This document shows positions 8,042 to 18,945 of a stretch of 64,000 nt of DNA, one piece after another; position 1 is the stretch's first letter, and each line of letters begins with the position of its first letter. The position numbers were made by a program, and so were the translations under genes. The notes under the pieces were generated by a model that saw only the letters and a program-made list of their open reading frames with translations, searched no databases and was not told the origin of the DNA. Origin of the DNA: C-114 sp963719285 (GTDB taxonomy: Bacteria; Chloroflexota; Limnocylindria; Limnocylindrales; CSP1-4); NCBI GenBank assembly GCA_963719285.1, contig CAVRBO010000001.1:1674001-1738000 (forward strand), read 5' to 3'.

Positions 8042-9570
8042 CCGCGCTCCGGGCCGCGGATCTGCCGCGCCTTGCCCGCGACGCGTCCGAGCTCCGCGGC
8101 TTGCGTGCCGCCCGCTGGGTCCGCGAGAGCACCCCGGGTCAGCTCGACCGTTGGGGACCACCGTCGCAGCGGCGGATGCAGGACAGCGCGATCGCGGAGC
8201 TCGGGCTTGCCGACACCGGACTCGCCTGGACGGTCGGCCTCTCGGGCTGGTCGGGTCCCGATTCGATGGACGATCCGCCAGCGACCCGGACGCCCGAGTT
8301 CCGGGCCATGCTCGCGGCAGCCGAGGCGGGTGCCTTCGACGTCCTCCTCGTCGGCTACACCGCCCGGTACATGCGCGACCTCGCCCTCGCCCTCTCGTAC
8401 CGGCGCTGGTTCCATCGCCGTGGCGTCGTCGTGTACATCTGCGACGACCGGATCCTCACCTCCAATGCCGCCGATTGGGAGCGCTTCGTCGACAAGTGCA
8501 AGGCGGCCGAGATCAACTCGCGTGAACAGAGCCGGAACGTCCGGGCCGGGTATGCCGCGAAACGCGAGACCCACCATGACCCCGGCGGCCACGCGCCGTT
8601 CGGCTTCCGCCGGGCGGGCGACGCGAAGGTCGTCGACGTCGACCCCGAACGGATCGGGACCGCCGTCCGGGCGTACGAGCTCGCCGTGACCGGGCTGACC
8701 GACCGCGAGGTGGCCGGTCGCCTGGGCCTGGGCCTCCACACCATCCGGGGCATCCTCACCTCGCCGCTCTATCGCGGTCGGCTGCGCGACGGCTCGCCGG
8801 CGACTTGGGCACCGGTCGTCGACGACGAGACCTGGGAGCGCGTGCAGGACCTGCGGGCCGGCCGCAACCGCCGCTCGCCGGGCCGCCCCGAGACACGCCG
8901 GACGTATGCCCTGCCGATGCTCGAGTGCGCGGCCTGTGGCCGCCGGCTCGTCGGCGACAAGGACCGCTACCGCCACCTCGAAGCGTGCGCGCCGTTCATG
9001 GCCGCCCGGCCGACCGGTGGCCAGGTGCGCGGGCGCCATCGCCGCATCCCCGGCCAGAGCTACGGTCGCGACGAATACGAGGCGATCGTCCCGTTCGTCC
9101 TCGACCGGGTCCGCCTGGGAGCACAGGACATCGGTGCCGCCGCCGACACGTATGCCCGAGGTACGGGTGCGGAGCCCAATCAGCTGCGTCTGGCCAGGAT
9201 CGAGGAGGAGCGCGACCGAGCCATGGCCGCGTACCGGCGGGACCGCGACCCCTTAGCTCTCGAGCGGACGATGCGCGAGCTCGACGCGGCGGAGGCCGAA
9301 GCGGACAGCGATCGCGAGCGGCCTACTCTGCCGCCCGAGGAGGTCCGCCACTACCTCGAGAACCTGCCCGCGTGGTGGTCCGATGCCGATCCTGAGGATC
9401 GCCGAGCCCTGGCGACGACGCTCTTCGAGCGGATCCGGGTGCTGGGTCTCAGCCGGGTCAAGCTGCAGCCGACCCAGGAAGCACTCGACCACGGCCTGGC
9501 CGAAGCGTTCGGACCTGATGAGGTCGAAATGGTCGGGGCGAGAGGAGTGGCGCCGAGGCTAGTCAGGTGA
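8038..9570 (+). CDS. Large serine recombinase, type A (module 1)
   Basis: 510 aa with GTG start. Catalytic domain, residues ~20-160: AARWVRESTPGQLDRWGP holds the nucleophilic Ser, and GYTARYMRDL stands where most family members have S-R-x-x-R-N/D (Ser replaced by Ala). A recombinase domain follows (DPGGHAPFGFRRAG, REVAGRLGLGLHTIRGILTS, PLYRGRLRDG). A zinc ribbon, CAACGRRLVGDKDRYRHLEAC, lies at ~297-317, then a charged helical region (IEEERDRAMAAYRRDRDPLA). The last ~14 residues (MVGARGVAPRLVR) are encoded by the 19-bp site at 9530, so the protein tail depends on what lies beyond the site. Likely integrates and excises the element. Near-twin at 50860. Confidence 0.92.
   Translation: MTALRAADLPRLARDASELRGLRAARWVRESTPGQLDRWGPPSQRRMQDSAIAELGLADTGLAWTVGLSGWSGPDSMDDPPATRTPEFRAMLAAAEAGAFDVLLVGYTARYMRDLALALSYRRWFHRRGVVVYICDDRILTSNAADWERFVDKCKAAEINSREQSRNVRAGYAAKRETHHDPGGHAPFGFRRAGDAKVVDVDPERIGTAVRAYELAVTGLTDREVAGRLGLGLHTIRGILTSPLYRGRLRDGSPATWAPVVDDETWERVQDLRAGRNRRSPGRPETRRTYALPMLECAACGRRLVGDKDRYRHLEACAPFMAARPTGGQVRGRHRRIPGQSYGRDEYEAIVPFVLDRVRLGAQDIGAAADTYARGTGAEPNQLRLARIEEERDRAMAAYRRDRDPLALERTMRELDAAEAEADSDRERPTLPPEEVRHYLENLPAWWSDADPEDRRALATTLFERIRVLGLSRVKLQPTQEALDHGLAEAFGPDEVEMVGARGVAPRLVR
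9530..9548 (+). other. Attachment-like site 3
   Basis: Exact 19-bp copy inside the recombinase 3' end, followed by the 'type X' flank: GTGGCGCCGAGGCTA, a variable tetramer, then GTGCGCATCGCCACGCGACAC (9573-9593 region). The same flank follows sites 4 and 6 and, with changes, site 7. Confidence 0.8.
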
Positions 9571-9593
9571 TGGTGCGCATCGCCACGCGACAC

Positions 9594-9895
9594 ATTTGGG
9601 ACGTGGCTGCCGGATCAGCAGATGGTCGCCTAAGGCGGGTCGTCGGCTAAGCACGCAAAGGAGTCACGCTGCCCGGCGATGGCAGCTCGATATCCAACCG
9701 GCCGAGGTTCCACGAAACTGAGCGTTGCGGACCGGTCGACCGTTATGGACTGGCTCGTGGCGGACGTGGCATTGGCGGTTGCCGACAGCGGCGGCACATG
9801 CGCTTGGCCTGCAGACACGCCCGGCTCTCCGTTTGAGCGATGACACCAGCGTCGCCGTTTCTCGGCTGCAGCAGCGCCTTTCCGGATCGATCGGG
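9594..9895. other. Region without a supportable gene
   Basis: About 300 bp between the end of element 1 and the 3' end of the next minus-strand operon. Open frames exist on both strands but have no start with a ribosome site, no hydrophobic segments and no recognisable motif. Confidence 0.4.
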
Positions 9896-10447
9896 CTACG
9901 GCGCGATCGTTGGCGGAGGCGTGATGATCCGAGGGTCAGACCGAGGTGGCACCCCTTCACAGGGAGGCAACGACGGGACGACGGTGCCTGGGCCGTGGTA
10001 CGACCCAGTCGATGTCATCCACCACGTCGTGTCCATGTTGGCGTCTGCGAGCGGTCCAGGCGAGATCTCGAACCGGACGGCGTTGGTCGGTCTCGGTGAG
10101 GGCTGCGCCGACGGATCGACCGCGTCCCAGCCGTTCGTCCCCGAACCGTAGATGAACTGGGCCGACGAGCAGGGCAGAACGTAGTAGTCGGTCCGACCTT
10201 GGTTTCGGGCGGTCGAGAAGACGATCGGGACGGTCGTCTGGTTGTAGACCGTGAAGTGCGAGAACTCGGGGCCGCTGCGGCACGCGCCGAGGCTGAGGAC
10301 GGCGGTCAGCCCGAGGAGGATGGCCGAGGCGACGTGGCCCGGCCGGCGGCTTCCCGTGACCGGGCGGCGCCGGGACTCGCCGCCGCCCTCGCCGCTCCGC
10401 GTCGTGCTGGATGGCGCGCCCAAGGTGCCAACTGCGGTGGTCATCAT
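9896..10447 (-). CDS. Lipoprotein (small partner-lipoprotein family)
   Basis: 183 aa from ATG 10447, which overlaps the upstream gene's stop (ATGATGA). A basic stretch is followed by a hydrophobic segment ending in lipobox LSLGAC (Cys about residue 56); the long N-terminal extension suggests the real start may be further in. The mature region begins FSHFTVYNQTTVPIVF, matching the pattern aromatic-x-x-x-Asn-x-Thr-x-x-x-Val seen in the lipoproteins at 11533 and 26588. The C-terminus is Pro-rich. Last gene of the P1 operon. Probably anchored to the outer face of the cytoplasmic membrane; function unknown. Confidence 0.65.
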   Translation of the reverse strand: MMTTAVGTLGAPSSTTRSGEGGGESRRRPVTGSRRPGHVASAILLGLTAVLSLGACRSGPEFSHFTVYNQTTVPIVFSTARNQGRTDYYVLPCSSAQFIYGSGTNGWDAVDPSAQPSPRPTNAVRFEISPGPLADANMDTTWWMTSTGSYHGPGTVVPSLPPCEGVPPRSDPRIITPPPTIAP

Positions 10448-11499
10448 CCGTAACCCCCCATCGTGAACCCGAACATGAACGTCGTGGCGGCCCGGTTCGG
10501 ACCGCCCGGCAGGCTCGATTCGGCGAGGCACCAGACCTGGGCGTTGACCGCGGCGAGGTCCGCCCGCGCCCAGGCCTCGTCGGGCGCCACCCCGTAGAAC
10601 AGGGTGAACTGGACCGTCTGACCCGGGGCGAGGATGCCCAGGTCGATATCGAAGGTCGCCCCCTCGTCGCCAGGTCCGCCATCGGTGAAGTAGCCCTGGC
10701 GGGCGCCGCCCGGTGGCACGAGCGGGTTCGGCGCCTGGGAGGCATTGTCGGTCGTGGCGGTCAACTCGGGTGGGATGAAGGCGCCATGGCCGATCGTCAC
10801 GTACTCCGTGCCCGGGGTCGGCTCGATGTCCCAGTCCATGACCCGCCGGTAGACCGCATGGACCGGCACAGCCCAGTTGTTCTCGATATCGACGGTGATG
10901 ACGTACAGGCTGGCCACCACTGTCGAGGGCGCGAAGCTGTGCTGGACCACCAACGGGCCCGCCGCGTTTTCCACGACCGATGTCGCGGTCGCGCCGGAGG
11001 CCGTGAAGGACTTGACCCGCATGCTGCCCGTGGATCCGAGACCCGTCTCGACCGAGCCATAGGTGGCATACGGGGAATAGACGGCGGAGATGCCCCACCC
11101 TTCGGCGAGGTGGTAATCGGCGGAGAGCCCTTCTTCCTGGGTGACCATCCGGCGGATGCCGACCTCCGTCGTGCCCGACCAGGCTGACGGCGACCCACCG
11201 GGCACGATGAGCTGGCCCATCGGGGCGACCCCGATCTGGACCGTCCCGTTCGTGAGGATCGAGCTCTCGAACGTGGCCCGCCAGGTCACCTGCACCGGGC
11301 CGCCCGTCACGTTGCCGAGCATGAGCGTGGCGAAGCGACAGTCGGGCGACACGGGGACGGACGCGGTCATGCCGGCGAGATCATCCGACGATGCGACGTC
11401 GACCGGATTCGCGGTCGGACACCGCGTTGGCCCCGACGCGCTCGAACCCTCGTAGGGGACCAAGCGTGCCACGATCGGCCTGGACGACTGGACGACCAC
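10444..11499 (-). CDS. Extracytoplasmic-type beta-rich protein, possibly 5'-truncated
   Basis: 351 aa from GTG 11499. The sequence is beta-rich and low in Lys (QVTWRATFESSILTNGTVQ, VVASLYVITVDIENNWAVPV, YRRVMDWDIEPTPGTEYV, GPGDEGATFDIDLG, GQTVQFTLFYGVA). The MDWDIEPTP and LAPGQTVQFTLFYG blocks are typical of secreted proteins with an immunoglobulin-like or CARDB-like fold. No signal peptide at this start and only a weak ribosome site, so the 5' end may be lost or the start misplaced. It lies 33 nt after the lipoprotein gene at 11533 and overlaps the next lipoprotein gene by 4 nt. Role unknown. Confidence 0.6.
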   Translation of the reverse strand: MVVQSSRPIVARLVPYEGSSASGPTRCPTANPVDVASSDDLAGMTASVPVSPDCRFATLMLGNVTGGPVQVTWRATFESSILTNGTVQIGVAPMGQLIVPGGSPSAWSGTTEVGIRRMVTQEEGLSADYHLAEGWGISAVYSPYATYGSVETGLGSTGSMRVKSFTASGATATSVVENAAGPLVVQHSFAPSTVVASLYVITVDIENNWAVPVHAVYRRVMDWDIEPTPGTEYVTIGHGAFIPPELTATTDNASQAPNPLVPPGGARQGYFTDGGPGDEGATFDIDLGILAPGQTVQFTLFYGVAPDEAWARADLAAVNAQVWCLAESSLPGGPNRAATTFMFGFTMGGYG

Positions 11500-11532
11500 C
11501 GAGATCGATCCGCCAAGAAGGCGGCCGAGCCA

Positions 11533-11952
11533 TCACCCGTGGCCAAGCTCGCGTGTCCCTGGAGCACCGGCATCGCGCGTGAACCCGGTTGGAGCAGGCT
11601 CACCGATGATCCACTCGTCGTCCCTGCAAATTCGGCGGCTGAGCCTCGCGACTTCAACCTGCTGTTGATCCCGTGCAACCAACACGATCGCTCTGCACGA
11701 ATCACCCGTCGAAGTGAGCCCGGGAAACCCTAGAACGGACCAAGTCTTGCCCGGATCGAGCGCAGTAAGAACGACGATCTCCGTTCCGTTCGGCAGCACC
11801 TCGAGGATGCTGACCCTCACCTCGGTCCGGTTCTTGAAGTTGAAGCCGTGATATCCCTGTTCCGAGCCACAACTCAGCAAGGCCGAGCCGACCAGGACGA
11901 CAGCCCCCACGAACAGGATATGAGCGAGAGCCCGAGATCTCCAATGATTCAT
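11533..11952 (-). CDS. Lipoprotein coupled to giant protein P1
   Basis: 139 aa from ATG 11952; the ATG overlaps P1's TGA (ATGA at 11949-11952). Signal segment LAHILFVGAVVLVGSALLSC with lipobox LLSC at residues ~25-28. The mature N-terminus SEQGYHGFNFKNRTEVRVS closely resembles SEQGFRGLWLENRTGVTVT of the lipoprotein at 26588, and both share a later GFPG..S.GD.C block, marking a real paralogous family. The spatial pairing with a giant secreted protein recurs at 29667/30078. Probably assists secretion, anchoring or control of P1; this is inference. Confidence 0.75.
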   Translation of the reverse strand: MNHWRSRALAHILFVGAVVLVGSALLSCGSEQGYHGFNFKNRTEVRVSILEVLPNGTEIVVLTALDPGKTWSVLGFPGLTSTGDSCRAIVLVARDQQQVEVARLSRRICRDDEWIIGEPAPTGFTRDAGAPGTRELGHG

Positions 11953-14900
11953 GTCCAGGACGCCTTGTACGGATCCCATGAGCGCGCGCCGTCGACCCGA
12001 CAGCCAGGAGCGGCCACGCGAGCTACTCTGCGTCGGTCTGTTGACGCCGGTACGAAGGCGGACCGGAGCACTTCATATGGCAAGTCCACGGATGCCCCTA
12101 TCACAACGGCAGCGAGAAGGTCGTATTCCGAGTCGACAGCGGATACTAGGTTGACCCTGTCGGACGATGCAACTCTCGACGTAGGGCGGATCGGAGGCTC
12201 CGATTCCAGGCCGCCGTGTGCGGTTGGTGCCGGCTCCGCCAGCCCAATCGATATCGTCGCTGTTGCTGACCAGGTGACATGCGACCCAAAGATGTTCAGT
12301 GGGCTCGACGGGCCCGGGCGGACCACGATCAAGGTCGCAAGGTAGCAGGGACCGACCTGAACCGCAGCCGTCGCCTCGCCATTAGCAAACGCGAGATCGA
12401 CGGGACTCCCACACGGGAGAAGGCCTTGCGCATGGTCTGCGGGATTGGCGTACTGATAGAGAGCGATCTGGGCTTGCACGTTGTCGTCGGGCCTTTGCAC
12501 GCGCACGGTGACATACCCGTTGTTAGGCGCGATTAGTGGATTCAGGTCGATGTAGCTCATGCCCAGCTCGCCGATGTCGACGTGCCCCGACATCGCCACG
12601 TCGGCCTGCAGCTGGACAACATGACGCGCCGGTCGCTCCCTTCGCTCTCCATTCAAGTCGGACCCTGTGTACCGAGGGTCATTGGGGTCGAGGGCGAGCA
12701 GACCGGCCCCGTACGTGCTCAGGGACCTCAAGACGCTGATGTTGGCCGGATCGTTTGCGCCTAACTCATACAACGATCGGGCATAGGCCTTCAACCAAGT
12801 CGCGAAACTGCCGGGAGTCTGTTCGTTGACCGCAGTGGCAATGGCCTGCTTCGCCGTCTGAGCCTGGGCAATGAGCTCCCAAGTGCGCCGCACGAGCCCA
12901 GCCGATGGATAGCTCTGTGAGAGGTACTCCGCTACCCACGAAACGCCGTACTGTCTGTAGTCACCGCTCGTTGTTGACAGCTCAAGCTCGGGCGTTCCAA
13001 GGTAGACGTCGATGTGGGTCGCCCATTCTGGATTGCCAGTTGGCTGTGGGTTGTCGAAGGTGGGATCGCCTTGCTGGCGGTATAGCACATATTGATACTC
13101 TGCCCAGCCGGCCGTCGCCTCATACCAGAAGGTCCGCTCGGCCGTGCCGACATCGAAGAAGTTGGAGAAGCGATAGTCAGCGTACTGGAACTCGTGGAAC
13201 AGTTCATGGGCCGCCGTCGCCTGCTCAAGGAACTGCCCCGCAGGGTTCATGTAGATCGCGCCAAGTGTCGTCTGAGGGGAAGTTTGCATGAAATTGAACG
13301 TAGTCAGTCCGTCGGAATTGCCGAGCTTGACCATGTAGACAGGGATCCTCGTCCCTCCTGAGACAGGTTCCGGGAAACCGAGGGTCGTCGTATAGACGAA
13401 GTATGCAGTTTCGAGGGCAGTCTCAGTGGTATCGATCGTGTCCGGGACCCCATTCCCCGGGATGGACCCATCCGGTTGCCCGCCGGTCAACCCGTCGTCA
13501 TCTTCGGCGGTGAATTGCTCAGATGCGACGGGGCCCAAGATGTAGGTGGTCTGGAAGTGCCCACCGGCCGATGCATGTGTGCAGAACGTCACAGTGAATT
13601 CTGGCCATAACCCCGGAACCGGCGGCGTTGTACGAACCTGGCCGCATCCGACCCATCCGGGCGCCGACTGACCAAGATTCGTCGAGGGTTGAAGTAGGGC
13701 GCCGCGCAGGGGCTGTGCTGCGAATTGGGCAATGGCGTCTTTCGTTGGTTGGTTCAGCTGAGGGTAATTCGCAGCTACGATTGACCCTGGATCGCCGCTG
13801 GAAGGCGCGGCTGATCGGTAGCGTGGCGCCAAGGAATTCGGAGAGTCAAGGGCGTAGACGGTATTGAGCACGAGCGCATTCGCGTCAATGGTCCCAGCCT
13901 GAAAGTCCGCCCCAACGCGATCAACTGCGTTGAGGGAATTGGCCACGAGAACCTGCGATGCAACGGATGACGTGGTCGCACCGCCGGTTTGAGTGACCTT
14001 TGCCTGCAGCTGATGGGTGCCTTCACTGAAGGTTGTTGTATTCCATGCCCCTTCGTACGGGGCCACGGTGTCTGTCGCGACGATAGCGCCATCGACGAGG
14101 AACTCGATCGTCGTCACTGAGGTCAGGTCGGTCGTAGCGGCCAAGGGCTCTGAGTCAAAGACGCTCTTGTCGGACACAGGTGACGTCAGGACGACGCGAT
14201 CAACTCTGATGGTCCCCGAAGTTGCTTGCGACGAGTTGCCTGCCCCGTCCGTCACCGTGAGAAGCCAACGATAGCACGTGGACACGACCAATCCAAGACT
14301 CGTCAGTGGTGATTCCTGAGTCGTCGCGACTCCATCGGAGGTCCAGCTTGTGCCGCAGGTCCCGTCGGTGTTCGGAGTCCGCTCACGCTGCACCGAGCGG
14401 GTCGCCACGCCTGACGACAAGTCCGTCTCCGTCCAACTAACAGTGGTGCCACCAGAGCCTTCCGCGGTCGTCGTCGCTTCGTTTGGTGTTGAGAAATCCC
14501 CGGCCGGTGCGGCGTCATCCACGAGGACGGTCCCGCTCATCGTCGACGAAGAGTTGGCGACATGATCGACGAGCAGGAGCTCCCATCGATAACACTGGCC
14601 GGACAGGAGCCCACTCGCTGCGACAGGACTCACCGCCAACGTGGGAGCGTCATCGTCAACCCAGTCCAGGCCCTGGCAGGTGCCATCACCGGGCGCCGCC
14701 ATCGTCTGGCGTTGGAGCGAGCGCGATCCGATCCCCGAACCCTCCTCAGATTCCGTCCAGGCGATTGTGTAGCTTGCGGAGCTCTGGGCGACGGGAGAAC
14801 CCTCGTCGGGCGTCGTGTAGTCGGCCGTGGGCAGCGTCCCGTCGGGCGACAGGGTGATCGTCGTCGTCGCCGAATCGGCACCGAGGAGCCCGTGGGCGAT

Positions 14901-17900
14901 GACGTCGATCGTCGTCGTCCCGGCGCCGGGCGACGCGATGAGGCTCTGCGCGTACGGGGCGGTTCCGTCGGTGTTCGGGATCGTCGGACTGGCGCTCCAG
15001 CCGCTGCCCGGGCTGAGGTTCTCGAAGCGGATGCTCTCGATCCCGCCCCCGCCCGAGGCCGTGGCGGTGAGATCGATCGTCACCGTCCCGGCAGCGGCGA
15101 CGAAGACCGTCGCGTTGGGCTCGGCCTGGGAAGTCCCCGCGCCGGACGCGACGACCGCGGGGGCCGTCGGTGGGCCGTAGTCGACGGTCACCGTACCCGC
15201 CGCGTACGGGCTCGCCGGCCCGGTGTTCGCGCCGTCGCTCACGGTGGTCGCGTTGAGGGTGAGGATGATCGTCCCGGCGGTCCCGCTGGTCAGGGTCACC
15301 GTATACGGCCCGGCCCCCGATCCGGTCACGCCGGTGACGCTCCACCCGGTCGCGCTTCCGGTGATCGCGAAGTCGCCGGCGGCCAGGCCGCTCACGGCCT
15401 CGCTGAAGGTAAGGGAGTACGCCAAGCTCGTCTCGGCCGTCGGCGAGGCGGGCGGCGTGAAGGCGGACACGGACGGCGCCGTCCGGTCGACGGTCACCGT
15501 GGCGGCCGTGCTCGGGCTCGCTGGGCCGCTGTTGGCGCCGTCACTGACCGTGGTCGCGTTGAGGGTGAGGATGACCGTGCCGGCGGTCCCGCCGGTCAGG
15601 GTCACCGTATACGGGCCCGAGCCCGTGATGGAACTGACGCCCCAGCCGGTCGCGCTGCCGCTGATCGTGAAGTCGCCCGCGGCCAGGCCGCTGACGGGCT
15701 CGCTGAAGGTGATGCTGTACGGGAGGTTCGTCGCAGCGGTCGGCGTGGTCGGCGCGCTGAAGGCGGAGACGGCGGGGGCCGTCCGGTCGACGGTCACCGT
15801 GGCCGCCGTGCTCGAGCTCGCTGGACCGGTGCTGGCACCGTCGCTCACCGTGTCGGCATTGAGCGTGAGGATGACCGTCCCGGCGGTCCCGCCGGTGAGA
15901 GTCACGGTGTACGGGCCGGTGCCGGTGATCGAGCTGACGCTCCAGCCGGTGGCCGTGCCGCTGATCGCGAAGTCGCCGGCGGCCAGGCCGCTGACGGGCT
16001 CGCTGAAGGTGGTGGTGTACGCGAGGCTCGTCGCGTTCGTCGGCGTCGTCGGGGCGGTGAAGGCGGACACTGAGGGCGCCGTCGCGTCCCACACGAACGG
16101 GGAGCTCGCCCAGTCGCTCCAGCTCGAGCCGTTGAAGGCGCGGACCCGCCAGTAATAGGTGGCACCCTCGGTGAGGGTCGCCGGGGTCGTCCAGCTCGTC
16201 GCGCTGCCGCCCGCGTCCTCGCTCGTGCTCATGATCGTGCCGCCGAAGGCGTCCGCGGTCGCGACATCGACATGGTAGACGCGTCTGGGGCGCGCTCCCG
16301 GCATCGGCGTACGACCAGGTCAGCAGCTTGCTCGCGGTCGGGCCGGTCGGCGCGACGATCGTGACGGTCGGGACGTGCCAGGTGACCTTGAGGGTCGGGC
16401 GGTAGTCGACGTCGGTGCCGTCCTCGCTCGCGAGGATCCGCTTCCAGTACGTCGAGCCGAGGCCATCCTGCCAGATCCGCACGCCGTAGTTCGTGGCCGG
16501 GGTCGAGACCCAGCCCTGGACGACACCCGTGAAGCCGCTCGTCGGGTTCGACCAGGAGGTCTGGCCCTCGACCCCGTCGATGAACGCGACATCGTTGCCG
16601 GCCGAGGGCCGGTTGTTGTGGGTGATCGTGGATTCACTGAACCAGCTCGTCAGCCGGGCGATCCAGCTCCGGATGGTCGTCGGGGCGTTGTAGTACTGGT
16701 GCCACGGGTGGGTGCTCACCTGGGCGCTCTCGACGGTGACGGTGCCCAGGTCGCTCACGTCCCAGCGGACGTAGTCGTGGCTCGTGCCCGAGGTGCCCGA
16801 GGGGTCGAGCCCGAGCCACATCTCGTAGTAGTAGGGCGAGGTCGGCCGCTGATAGGTGCCGTAGTTCGTGGTCGGGAACGACGACGAGGTGTGGGCGTCG
16901 GCGGTGACCATCGTGGAGTGGAAGATGTCGACCGAGGGATCGACGTAGACCGGGTACACCGCGGTCGCCAGCCAGGCCGGATCGACCGCGATCGTGATCG
17001 TCGGCGCGCCGTCGGTGTCCTGGCCGAGGGTGACGCTCGCCTGGTCGGTGTAGCGGCCGTCGCCGGCCAGCTCGTCGACCGTCGAATTGAGGGCGTACGG
17101 ATGGGGGATCTGCCCGATCGCCTTCCCCGACTCATCGACGAGGCTGATCGAGCCGTTGGCCTGGGGGACCAGGGTCAATCCGGGCGCGTCGACCCGGAAC
17201 GTCCAGCGCGGGTCGGCCGGCACGCCGTGGAGGATGACGAACGCCTTGGAGCCGGACGCCCGGGCGATGACCCGCAGGTCGGCGCCCGGGAAGACATCGC
17301 GGTAGTCGGCCGCGACGCCGTCGACGATCGGCGCCGTCGGCTTCGCTGCCTTTGCCAGATCGAGAGGCAGGGCGAAGCCCACCGACTTCCCCTTGGTCCC
17401 GACGGTCACGAAGTCCCTGGCCGTGAGGTTGAACAGGGACACCGTCGCCGGGGCCCGGTCCGAGCTCACGACCGGGACGGCGCCGACGAGGCCGTCGGTC
17501 TTGGACCCGGCGGCGAAGCCGACGCTGATCGGCAGCCAGGCGCTCGAGCCCTCGGGCTGATAGAACTTCGCGCTGCTGGCGAAGACGCTCGTCATCGTCC
17601 CGTCGTGGTTGTCGTACGTCTGCGAGCTCTCCGTCCGCAGGGCGACGACCTCGGTCGCGCCGGGCTTGAGGCCGGTGGTCGGGTCCGGGGGAGCTGACAT
17701 CGGGGCAGGAGTCGGAGCCACGCTCGGAGCCGCGACCGGGACCGGCGTCGGAGCGGTGCTCGGCGCGGTCGACATCGAGGGCGATGGCTCGGCCGTGGAT
17801 GGGAGGCTGGGTAGGACCGTCGGGGCGCTCGACGCGGTCGGCGACGGCGGGGCCGATGGGTCCGCCGCGCGGGCGGTCGGCGACGGCGGGGCCGATGGGT

Positions 17901-18000
17901 CCGCCGCGCGGGCGCTCGGGACGAGCCCGCCGCCGACGAGGAGGATGACGCTCGCCGCGAGGACCAGGGCCCGCGATGACACGGCCGACCGATGCGCCAC
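11949..18000 (-). CDS. Giant secreted zinc-metalloprotease-like protein P1, frameshifted near 16285
   Basis: About 2,016 codons from GTG 18000 (a G run about 7 nt upstream) to TGA 11949. Order: signal peptide 1-33 (cleavage after SARA), Pro/Ser/Ala linker to ~105, DNRLRE-type beta module ~345-540, Fn3-like domain to ~640, three ~95-aa Ig-like repeats (SVSAFTAP.TPT....L, GTVILTLNA) to ~930, further Ig-like segments, then a catalytic region with HELFHEFQYADY (HExxH, ~13192-13210) and downstream WYEATAGWAEYQY, fitting a zinc gluzincin with Glu as third ligand. Compared with P3, one extra base near 16285 (GTAGACGCG instead of GTACTGCG) shifts the frame, so as written the gene yields a truncated N-terminal half. 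The 3' half is visibly less GC-rich than the 5' half. Confidence 0.8.
17841..17918 (-). repeat. 39-bp tandem duplication in the P1 linker
   Basis: Two adjacent 39-bp units encode the 13-residue block RAADPSAPPSPTA twice, just after the signal-peptide cleavage site. P2 and P3 have a single, diverged copy. Probably slippage in a low-complexity linker. Confidence 0.8.
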
Positions 18001-18235
18001 AGTGGTGCCCCCCTCCAACCTGTGGTCGCCGGCACCGCTTCGGATGTCGCACGCCCACGAACCGGGGCCAGGTGGATCCTGGCCCCTCGATGCGGGGCGC
18101 GCCACGTCTCGGTGACAGTCGCGTCGTCATAAGGCGACGCGGAGTCGATCTGCGGTTGACCATAGGCGCAGGGGGACGAGGCCGGCAGGGCCATTCGGCC
18201 CCCTTCCGATGGCCAGGGCGCAGACCGCGGCTCGT
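18001..18235 (-). promoter_or_regulatory. Conserved leader upstream of P1
   Basis: About 230 bp strongly similar to the leaders of P2 (37539-37770) and P3 (47941-48170). Read on the minus strand it includes a GGGCCGAATGGCCC segment, GGTCAACCGCAG, a hairpin with 9-bp arms GGGGCCAGG/CCTGGCCCC over a 5-nt loop (ATCCA), a GGGCGTGCGACATC box, then GGAGGGGGG and the GTG start. In P1 the upstream reading frame is broken while DNA similarity continues, so this is a non-coding leader, perhaps a structured 5' UTR. I do not recognise a known riboswitch class. Confidence 0.6.
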
Positions 18236-18254
18236 CGAGTGCGCTTGATCGCGA

Positions 18255-18560
18255 ACCCGTAACAAACGGATGGGACACCTCGCATCGGTCCCTTCTCGCC
18301 CGTGCACTCGGGCATGCATTCGGACTGTCATCGGATCGTCATTCGGATGACGATCCGATGCATGGGTCTCCCGCACGAATCGGCCGGTTGGGACTCGGGA
18401 CACCAATGGCCCTCCTCATCCGCACCGCCCACCTGACCCTCCCATGTGATCGCGGTCATCGATCGATTCGTCAGGCACCGGCGCCGTGCGCCTGTTCGTC
18501 AGCCGATCGCCGAGCGGCCACCGCCGACCCAACGCCGATCGTCGCCGCCGACGACGCGAC
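18255..18560. repeat. Dispersed repeat G, copy 1, with perfect hairpin
   Basis: Related to 25800-26060. Contains a perfect inverted repeat at ~18331-18358 with 12-bp arms TCGGATCGTCAT around TCGG, then GCATGGGTCTCCCGCACGAATC shared with the other copy. No gene supported here. It lies between the P1 leader and block R1b, so it is part of the upstream region of P1. Confidence 0.6.
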
Positions 18561-18669
18561 ATCGGCAAGCCGGGGCTAAGCAGCAACCGCAAGCGAGGAG
18601 CGTCCTGAACCCCACGGCCACGATCGCTCATCCGACGGTAGACCGAGCACCCAGGCGCCCTCGTCCGGA

Positions 18670-18945
18670 GGCAGCGGCGCCATCCAGATGACACCGACCC
18701 GCGTAGAGCGAAGCGAGTCGGGTTTCGGACCCTCGCGCGCCTGAGCACGATCGGGTGTCGTGCTCGTCGTCACCCTAGTGTCACGTATGGTGTTACGGAG
18801 CGCGATACGGAGCACGTTCCGAGACGCGACAGTGTCGCGACTCGAGACACCCATGGCGGCACCCGTCCGTCGGGACCGCCGTCGGGCCCGAGCATCACTC
18901 AGCGCTCCAGCCAAATCAGTGGCACACAATCTCGTACACACCCGG
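18670..18945. repeat. Dispersed non-coding block, copy b (R1b)
   Basis: Second copy of the ~270-bp block, same order of elements: GATGACACCGACCCGCG start, hairpin GAGCACGA/TCGTGCTC, dyad core CGCGACA-G-TGTCGCG (7-bp arms, one outer mismatch), terminal motif ACACAATCTCGTACAC at 18924-18939. Unlike copies a, c and d, no recombinase module follows; instead the 3' end of a minus-strand gene (18916-19275) runs into the terminal motif. Confidence 0.75.

Noticed and set aside
9725..10155. Plus-strand frames over 9725-10155
   Set aside because: They overlap the well-supported minus-strand lipoprotein gene and have no protein-like features.
14562..17697. Long plus-strand frames opposite P1 (14562-16073, 16375-17697)
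   Set aside because: Antisense shadows of Ig-like repeats and the DNRLRE module; identical shadows occur opposite P3.
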